The position numbers and the translations under genes were made by a program. The notes below the pieces were generated by a model. That model searched no databases. It worked only from the letters and a program-made list of their open reading frames with translations, and was not told the DNA's origin. From Acidobacteriota bacterium (GTDB lineage: Bacteria > Acidobacteriota > JAAYUB01), in contig JAFGRT010000021.1 of NCBI GenBank assembly GCA_016935015.1, forward strand, positions 1 to 64,000: DNA of 64,000 nt, in the 5' to 3' direction. This document shows, piece by piece, positions 57,565 through 64,000 of the stretch. Within the stretch, counting starts at the first letter, position 1, and the number at the start of each line of letters is the position of its first letter.

Positions 57565-58137
57565 TCAGCGTTGCCGTTGATAGCGGCCCATCAACTGGGC
57601 GCTGGCCAGGATGTGATCGTTCATTTCCTGCAGCAGCCGGTGTTTGGACATGCCGCCGGGTTGTTCGAGCCGCTTGTCAAGGGCGTAGAGCGAGAAGGTA
57701 TACCGGTGGGCCGAACCGGGCGGCGGGCAAGGCCCGCCATAGCCGATCCGCCGGAAGTCGTTCACACCCTGGCATGTACCGTCCGCCAGCTGTTCCACTT
57801 TGGGAATGTCCTCAGGCAGACCCGTGCCGGTGGCCGGGATATTATAGATCACCCAGTGCACCCATGTTCCCACCGGGGCATCCGGGTCATCGCAGATCAG
57901 CGCCAGTGTGACGGTCCCCTCGGGCACGGTACTCCAGTTAAGGGGCGGTGAAAGATCCGGTCCGTCGCAGGTGTGGCGTACCGGGATGGATTGGCCCTCG
58001 CCGAATGACGGGCTGGTGAGTTGGAAGACCATAATGCTGTTCGCCTCCTGTCGCGGGGTATGGGACACGGAGTGACCGGCGCAAAGCAGAATAATGACTG
58101 CTCCGAGTCCGGCCCATACAACCATCTTGTCATTCAT
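57565..58137 (-). CDS. YbhB/YbcL-family (PEBP/Raf kinase inhibitor-like) protein
   Basis: FQLTSPSFGEGQSIPVRHTCDGPDLSPPLNWSTVPEGTVTLALICDDPDAPVGTWVHWVIYNIPATGTGLPE...YGGPCPPPGSAHRYTFSLYALD. Confidence 0.95.
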   Translation of the reverse strand: MNDKMVVWAGLGAVIILLCAGHSVSHTPRQEANSIMVFQLTSPSFGEGQSIPVRHTCDGPDLSPPLNWSTVPEGTVTLALICDDPDAPVGTWVHWVIYNIPATGTGLPEDIPKVEQLADGTCQGVNDFRRIGYGGPCPPPGSAHRYTFSLYALDKRLEQPGGMSKHRLLQEMNDHILASAQLMGRYQRQR

Positions 58138-58172
58138 GAGCGGTCCTCGAAGGATAAGCTACAGCTATTTTA

Positions 58173-58511
58173 TCACATTTCTGGAGAATGGGGCAGAAGC
58201 GGTCGCAGTCGCACCAAGGTCGCCCCCCAGTGACCTCTTTCCGGCGGGGCGTCCCGGTATGATTCGACGAAGTCGAGTTTGTCCATGACCTGCCGGATCC
58301 GCTGCCGCTGGAAACCGGTCCCCTTGCCGTGAATCAGGCGCACTTCCCGCCAGCCCTGCTGCCGGCACAATTCAAGATATTCGGTTACCGCGGCGGGGAT
58401 GTCGTGGGGCAGGAATGTATGGAGATCGAGGGAATCTTCCAGGGGAATCCGAACGATGTCTTCGCCGTCATCCCCGGGAAACCAAGGGGTTTCATGATCG
58501 TCGGAAGACAT
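58173..58511 (-). CDS. Smr-domain protein
   Basis: LDLHTFLPHDIPAAVTEYLELCRQQGWREVRLIHGKGTGFQRQRIRQVMDKLDFVESYRDAPPERGHWGATLVRL. Confidence 0.92.
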   Translation of the reverse strand: MSSDDHETPWFPGDDGEDIVRIPLEDSLDLHTFLPHDIPAAVTEYLELCRQQGWREVRLIHGKGTGFQRQRIRQVMDKLDFVESYRDAPPERGHWGATLVRLRPLLPHSPEM

Positions 58512-58515
58512 CGGC

Positions 58516-59319
58516 TCAGACTTCCTGGATTCGCCTCTTGAGCACGGCCCGGATGTCCTCCAGGTTGCGCTTGTAAATCAGGCTCATCACATAGAGTTCA
58601 TTGGCCAGGAAAAGCGGAATCAGGCAGTACTCGAGCAGCAGGAGGCTGAACAGTTGCGGCTTGTCCTTGAGTTCGGTGGTCCGCTCAGCAGAGCAGTGGG
58701 AGACCACTTTCAGAATCTTTGACTTGGCATAGGTGAATTTTCGTTTTTCCAGAATGATGTTGGGATTGATCTCCATAAAATCGTTGGCGGGGCAAGGGAG
58801 GCATCCCTGGGCCTGATCCTTGACCATGTCACCGAATTCGTTGAAGATATCATGCATCTCCTTGAGACGGTCGACCTGCGGATCGATGATGAACTGCTTT
58901 TCCTTGGCCGCCTTCCAGTGCAGCATGGTGTTGCGGAAATTATAGGCGAACCGTTTGATGAGAAATTCGACATTCATCTTCATTTGGACCTCCTGGATGA
59001 GATCCAGGACAAGATCGGTGAAATCGTCCAGGTTGAAATCATCATGGTAAACATTCACCGATGTCTCTACGGTGAGGCCATCCGCTTCGGAAATCAGTTC
59101 AATGGCATACACGTTGTTGAGATCCATGTTGAACCGGTTGTGCAGCCGCAACCGCAACTGGAGGGGGGCGTCTTTTTCCGGAGTTTCGCCGTCTTTTTTG
59201 ATTTCGCGGTTGAGGCTGGTGTCGATCTTGGCGCCCAGGTCACTGTGCCGGAACAGGATCATGGCGTTGTAAACGATTTCGTCCAGGGAATTATCACTGA
59301 TTTCGATAAAGTCTTTCAA
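58516..59319 (-). CDS. Hypothetical protein
   Basis: 267-aa coherent ORF between Smr gene and divergent membrane-protein gene; no family recognised. Confidence 0.75.
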   Translation of the reverse strand: MKDFIEISDNSLDEIVYNAMILFRHSDLGAKIDTSLNREIKKDGETPEKDAPLQLRLRLHNRFNMDLNNVYAIELISEADGLTVETSVNVYHDDFNLDDFTDLVLDLIQEVQMKMNVEFLIKRFAYNFRNTMLHWKAAKEKQFIIDPQVDRLKEMHDIFNEFGDMVKDQAQGCLPCPANDFMEINPNIILEKRKFTYAKSKILKVVSHCSAERTTELKDKPQLFSLLLLEYCLIPLFLANELYVMSLIYKRNLEDIRAVLKRRIQEV

Positions 59320-59551
59320 ACTGACCTCCGCTCGGAAAGGGTTGCGATCCTATGGCGGAATGCTCTTCGGATGGGCCGGAACCACCGGTTTCAAGCCAGG
59401 GCACGCCGTTGCTGCTCCATGACGGTTTAAACCCGCCTAAAGTTCAGAATATATCGGAAAACGGGCGGACTTTCAAGAATTTGTTTTGCACGTCTTGCCC
59501 GCGGAGGTAGTTCCGACGAAAAGTTCGGCCCGCCTGATTTTCGTGGTATAA

Positions 59552-60265
59552 ATGGTGATACATGAAAACGGATGTGGCAGGAAGCAACTGGCTTCCATCC
59601 CGGCCGGAGGAAATGTGCGAAAATGCCCGTGGTGCAAGGAAACGGTGGCCGTCAAACAACGCAATCTGGCCGCGTGTCCCTTCTGCGGGCGTTCCTGGCT
59701 GCCCGGCGACCCTGGTCTGCAGGTGTTGAATGCGCGGCGGATCGCCGAGATCATCGAGCGCCAGACGTTACGGTACCGCCGGCTTGTGGGCTACGGCAGC
59801 GCCGTTGTGGCCGCGCTATTTTTACTGGCACCGGTGTTCCATATTGGGGTAAGCCCCCTGGTCGTCGTGCCGCTGCTGGTGCTGGCCCACAGCCTGGTGA
59901 TACGGTATTTCCTGGTGGCAAAGGCCCGCCGGGTCCTGAGCCGTACCCGCCGGATGTTTGTCCGCTGGATCACGCGGCTGGTACTTCTGTGGGCCGGATC
60001 CCTCGGTTATGGTTTTACCGTGCTGCCGGTGGTGGGAGTGGTCTGCGGGGTGGCGACGTTCGCCGGTTTGACCTCCATCGTCCATGCCTATACGGTGTGG
60101 AGCCTGCGCCGGGAACAGGCCGACGCGCCCCTGACCGGCTGGGAAAAACTGGTGCTCGGCCTGCTGGCCGGGATGACTGTGTTGGTACTGGCCGGCTTGC
60201 TGCTGGCGGCCCTCTTGCTGGGCTGGACGGTGAACCAGTTGGTGAATCTGCTGTCGGGGAGTTGA
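59552..60265 (+). CDS. Zinc-ribbon membrane protein
   Basis: VRKCPWCKETVAVKQRNLAACPFCGRSW followed by several TM helices. Confidence 0.75.
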   Translation: MVIHENGCGRKQLASIPAGGNVRKCPWCKETVAVKQRNLAACPFCGRSWLPGDPGLQVLNARRIAEIIERQTLRYRRLVGYGSAVVAALFLLAPVFHIGVSPLVVVPLLVLAHSLVIRYFLVAKARRVLSRTRRMFVRWITRLVLLWAGSLGYGFTVLPVVGVVCGVATFAGLTSIVHAYTVWSLRREQADAPLTGWEKLVLGLLAGMTVLVLAGLLLAALLLGWTVNQLVNLLSGS

Positions 60266-60269
60266 TGCC

Positions 60270-60923
60270 ATGGAAAGTATCATGCAGTACCTGACCGCCT
60301 TCGGTCTGGCCACCGGTGCCGGCGGCAAGGCCGCCATCCCTTTGCTGGCCCTGGGCGTATTTCATTACACGCCGTACTTCGAGCTGTCCGAACGATTTGC
60401 CTGGATCGCCAGCCCGGTGGTGATGACCGTGCTGGCGGTGGTCATGATCGCTGAGATCGTGGCCGACGCCCATCCCGAAATGGGCCGGTTTGCCGACGTG
60501 GCCGCCTATCTGCCCAAACTGGCGGCCGGTTTCATCGCCTTCGCCGCCGTGACGGGGGAGGTGGATGACAGCCTGCAGCAGCTGCTGGGTACGGGCGTTC
60601 TGGGCGGCGTCACGGCCGGCGGCGCCACCTGGCTGCGCAACCGGATGCGCCGGCCCGTCCGTGACCATGCCGAGGAATTGCACGACGGTATCGGCCGGGT
60701 GGCCGCCATCGGCGAATCCGGACTGGTGGCTTCGCTTAGCACCGCCTTCATCCTGGTGCCGGTAATCGGGGCGGTGGGACTGGCCCTAAGCGCTGGCGGC
60801 GGCTGGTTGTTCAGCCGGCGCCTGGATGATCGGCGCCGGTCATGCCCCCATTGCAAACAGCCCGTGCGACATGATGCGCTGGTGTGCCCGCACTGCCGTC
60901 GCGACATGGTGTCCGGTGCCTGA
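60270..60923 (+). CDS. DUF4126-like membrane protein with C-terminal zinc ribbon
   Basis: LTAFGLATGAGGKAAIPLLALGVFHYTPYFELSERFAWIASPVVM; C-term CPHCKQPVRHDALVCPHCRRDM. Confidence 0.8.
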   Translation: MESIMQYLTAFGLATGAGGKAAIPLLALGVFHYTPYFELSERFAWIASPVVMTVLAVVMIAEIVADAHPEMGRFADVAAYLPKLAAGFIAFAAVTGEVDDSLQQLLGTGVLGGVTAGGATWLRNRMRRPVRDHAEELHDGIGRVAAIGESGLVASLSTAFILVPVIGAVGLALSAGGGWLFSRRLDDRRRSCPHCKQPVRHDALVCPHCRRDMVSGA

Positions 60924-61102
60924 GAGGCGGTCCGGACTTCATGTCGTATTTCCGGTTCAGCGGCCCATTGGCCGTCTTCTTCGACCGTTGGCTCAGCCGG
61001 CACATTTTTCCGCCGTTTTCCTTGGGCTCGTCAAACAAATATGGAATAATAGCCGTAAAACGGGTACCGCACACCCGGCACTCCGTGCGGAACCGGTAGT
61101 CG

Positions 61103-62344
61103 GTGTTAGTCCCCACGGAAAGGAGTCGTACCATGACACAGCCCTATCATTCCCGGATGGGAGATTTCGGTATGGATCGTCGCAAATTTTTCAAGACGCT
61201 GGGTCTCTGCTCGATGGTCGCCGGCGGCGTCGTCCTGGGTGTGCCTGCCTCGGCCGCCGATGCCGAACCGGAACCCCCGGTGACGACGAATATCGATGAT
61301 TTCATGAAGGCGCCGCGTGGACCGCATGCCCTGCCCGGACTGCGGCCCGGCAAGGTGGTACAGGTCACCGATCCGTCCGCCATCCACCAAGGCCGGATCA
61401 TGGCCGAACCGGTCCGGGACATGGTTCGGCGGGCGATTACCGAGCTGACGGGCCAGGATCTGGAGCAGAGTTTCCGGCTGATGTTCACCGTTGACGACGT
61501 CGTCGGTCTCAAGGTGAACCCCGTGGGGGCTCCGCTCATCAGCACCCGACTGGAAGTGGTGGACGCCCTCATCGAATGGCTCACCGCCAACGGCCTTCCC
61601 CGGCGCAATATTGTCATTTGGGACCGCTTCGAAGATATGCTGACGGAGGCCGGCTACACCCCGGAACGTTTCCCTGGCCTGCGCATTGAAGCCCTGCAGA
61701 CCATGGGCGACGAAAGCAACCTCTGGCGTGACGCCGCCGGGAATCATGTGAGCCAGGGGAATTTCGATCGGGACGTCTTTTATCTGGCGCGTGGCGTGGC
61801 CGGTAAAAATGTCCGCGGTTACAAGGATGACGAGTATTATCTCAACCAGCATGTTTTCAACGGTGAATATTCCTATTTCGGCAAACTGCTGACCCAATCC
61901 CTGACCAAGATCATCAACATCCCGGTTTTCAAGAATACCGGCAACGGCATCTCCATGGCCACCAAGAACCTGGGATACGGGGCCATCTGCAATACGGGGC
62001 GGTTGCACCAGCCGCTGTTTTTCAAGGTCTGCACCGAGGTGCTGGCGGCGCCGGTGATCCGGGACAAGCTGGTGCTCAACATCACCGACGGCCTGCGGGG
62101 CCAGTACGACGGCGGTCCCATGAAAAACGAGCAGTTCGTGTACGAGTACGCCACCATCTATGCCGCCACCGATCCGTTCGCCCTGGATATGATCTGTCAC
62201 AATCAGATTACGGCCAAGCGCAAAGAGATGGGCGTCAAGGTAAACGAGCACCCGCGCTTCACAGAGTATCTGCACTATGCCGCCTCGCTGGGGCTGGGTG
62301 TGGCCGATCCCGCCCGCATCCATCATGTGCAGGTGAGAATATGA
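61103..62344 (+). CDS. DUF362-like protein with twin-arginine-type N-terminus
   Basis: MDRRKFFKTLGLCSMVAGGVVLGVPASAADAEP; MFTVDDVVGLKVNPVGAPLISTRLEVVDALIEWLTANGLPRRNIVIWDRF. Several candidate starts (GTG 61103, ATG 61132, ATG 61171). Confidence 0.88.
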   Translation: MLVPTERSRTMTQPYHSRMGDFGMDRRKFFKTLGLCSMVAGGVVLGVPASAADAEPEPPVTTNIDDFMKAPRGPHALPGLRPGKVVQVTDPSAIHQGRIMAEPVRDMVRRAITELTGQDLEQSFRLMFTVDDVVGLKVNPVGAPLISTRLEVVDALIEWLTANGLPRRNIVIWDRFEDMLTEAGYTPERFPGLRIEALQTMGDESNLWRDAAGNHVSQGNFDRDVFYLARGVAGKNVRGYKDDEYYLNQHVFNGEYSYFGKLLTQSLTKIINIPVFKNTGNGISMATKNLGYGAICNTGRLHQPLFFKVCTEVLAAPVIRDKLVLNITDGLRGQYDGGPMKNEQFVYEYATIYAATDPFALDMICHNQITAKRKEMGVKVNEHPRFTEYLHYAASLGLGVADPARIHHVQVRI

Positions 62345-63207
62345 GTGTGGCGGTGTGGGTCCTGGGGCTCTGGCTGGGCGTCGCCGTCGGCGGCAGCGGT
62401 CCGGCGAAGGAGCCCTTGCCGGAGGTGGCCGCGCCGCCCGGCTGGGAACACACGGCGCCGGACCGGTTGTACACGGCGAGTGATCTCTACGGTTACATCA
62501 ACGGTGGCGCCGAGGTCTTCTTGGAACTCGGCTTCCGGCAGTTGAAGGTTCGGAAGTTTGCCCGCGGCGAAGATGTGTTGGCGGTGGAGATCTATCGTAT
62601 GCGGGATACGGCCGCCGCCCTGGGCACCTATCTCATGAAGTGCGGCCGCGAACGCCGTGACCCTTCCCTGGCCGGTCGTCATACGGTGGGTCGGTATCAG
62701 TTGATGATGCAGCAGAACCGCTATTTCGTGCTCATTCACAACGAGTCCGGCGTGGAGGCGGTGATAACGGACATGATCGCCTGCGGCCGGGCCGTCTTAC
62801 GGCGGCTGCCCCCCGACGAGGATGTTCCAGCGCTAAAGAATATGCCTCAGCCCAACCGGGTGGATGGTTCTCTGCGGCTGATCCGCGGCCCCTTCACCCT
62901 GCAGGCGGTGTACACCCTCGGCTCCGGAGACATCCTCCAGCTGGGCGGACAAGTTACGGCGGTGGCGGCCGATTATGCGGTCGCGGCGGACGAGACCCAT
63001 ACCCTGATCCGGACGGAGTATCCCTCCGTCGCCCGGGCTCGGGCGGCGTTCCGCCAGGTGCGCTCCGGTCTGGATCCGGAGTTGACCGTGCGGCGTGACG
63101 GCGCGGACCGGTTTTTTTTTCAGGATTATGCCGGGCGCTACGGTCTGGTCGTCCGGGACGGGGCTCGCCTGGACGTGACCGTCAATCTGGCTGTTCCGCC
63201 GCAGTAG
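62341..63207 (+). CDS. DUF6599-like protein
   Basis: GWEHTAPDRLYTASDLYGYINGGAEVFLELGFRQLKVRKFARGEDVLAVEIYRM; overlaps the DUF362 gene by ATGA. Confidence 0.8.
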   Translation: MSVAVWVLGLWLGVAVGGSGPAKEPLPEVAAPPGWEHTAPDRLYTASDLYGYINGGAEVFLELGFRQLKVRKFARGEDVLAVEIYRMRDTAAALGTYLMKCGRERRDPSLAGRHTVGRYQLMMQQNRYFVLIHNESGVEAVITDMIACGRAVLRRLPPDEDVPALKNMPQPNRVDGSLRLIRGPFTLQAVYTLGSGDILQLGGQVTAVAADYAVAADETHTLIRTEYPSVARARAAFRQVRSGLDPELTVRRDGADRFFFQDYAGRYGLVVRDGARLDVTVNLAVPPQ

Positions 63208-63429
63208 TCGCCTGTAGCACGATCAAAATCCAAAAAGGCCGATCCTCATCGGTGGAATCTCCTGTATAATAAGTGATAGTCCTGTTTCGACACCAGGGGT
63301 GGAGACACCGCCGGGTCGCAAGCCAGACGTCACGTTTCGCCTCATGCCGGATTTACCTCGGCCGGTTTGGGAACAGGCGGCGGCCGGCGGCACTTCGCCG
63401 GCCGGAAAATTCTATCGGGAGTAAACCCC

Positions 63430-64000
63430 ATGTCTCAAGCGATGAAATCCACCATGATACTTGTCACACTGACGGCGGTCGCATGCGGCCTGACGTGTCC
63501 GGTCTGGGCCGATGTGCTCTGGAAAGTGCCCATCGAGCGGAATCTGACCATCGGTGAAACGCGCGGCGACCTCATCGTCCGGGATGACAAGATGATTTTT
63601 GAGTCCGTCAAGCGGGGCGACGATCGGGTGATCGAGTACGACAATATCCTTGAACTGGATGTCAAGCCCAGCGGTTATGAATTCCACCTGCATTTCATCA
63701 ACAGCGCCAACGGCAAGAAAGAAAAATACGTTCTCAAGTTCACTAATGATCGGCCGGAAAACCGGGACATTCTCGAGTATATCCGTCGCCGTATGGTTGC
63801 GCCGGCCGTCGAATCCGGGCAGGATTACGCCACCGGTGAACCAGTGGATTTTCCCTTCCGGATAGCGGTGGAACTGGATCTGAACGGCAACAACTGCATC
63901 GGCACCCTGGTGGTGCGTGAAGACAAAATCATCTTCGAGACCGTTGGCGGCCGTTGTGCCAATCGCGCCTTCGTGCGCGACTGGGAGGAGTTCAAGAGTT
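63430..64000 (+). CDS. Partial secreted hypothetical protein with internal repeat, truncated by window edge
   Basis: ATG 63430: MSQAMKSTMILVTLTAVACGLTCPVWADVLWKVPIERNLTIGETRGDLIVRDDKMIFESV...; open to the end of the window, not on the ORF track. Confidence 0.75.
   Translation, partial: MSQAMKSTMILVTLTAVACGLTCPVWADVLWKVPIERNLTIGETRGDLIVRDDKMIFESVKRGDDRVIEYDNILELDVKPSGYEFHLHFINSANGKKEKYVLKFTNDRPENRDILEYIRRRMVAPAVESGQDYATGEPVDFPFRIAVELDLNGNNCIGTLVVREDKIIFETVGGRCANRAFVRDWEEFKS

Noticed and set aside
63265-63270. TATAAT as promoter for the last gene
   Set aside because: No acceptable -35 element at 15-19 bp upstream; not listed as a feature.

Overview
This is a GC-rich bacterial chromosomal window. 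KdsA/KdsD, a TonB-like protein and lipoprotein signals suggest a diderm lineage; I did not assign a taxon. It is densely coded on both strands, with roughly 60 supportable genes. Most are housekeeping or common accessory families: pyrG-kdsA-kdsD, add, GH97 glycosidase, DAACS symporter, nitrilase, LOG, iron-ADH, ferritin/ferritin-like/Fur, KdpX-unrelated signalling genes, Smr, PEBP, DUF362/DUF6599 and others. There is one initiator tRNA-Met with an apparent intrinsic terminator. I see no CRISPR array, rRNA, transposase or prophage. The strongest non-routine signal is at about 1.68-2.03 kb: two oppositely oriented arrays of a 9-bp GTCCACNNN/GTGGACNNN unit that could fold into a segmented stem. 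They lie inside a short reading frame whose C-terminus looks like an orphan four-helix-bundle 'suffix' domain, next to a mazEF pair. Other points worth a second look: a stand-alone RNAP-alpha-CTD-like domain with a 47-aa tail containing 27 lysines; a PHP-UvrD fusion helicase; a GAF protein whose H-box histidine appears replaced by Asn, in an operon with a kinase and a receiver protein; an HExxH-containing secreted protein overlapping an FHA membrane protein gene; three dockerin-like secreted proteins; a double-HlyD adaptor operon without an ATPase; a perfect palindrome upstream of a Fur/PerR gene; and a frameshifted, truncated alpha/beta-hydrolase pseudogene. All family calls come from reading motifs by eye; no database search was run.
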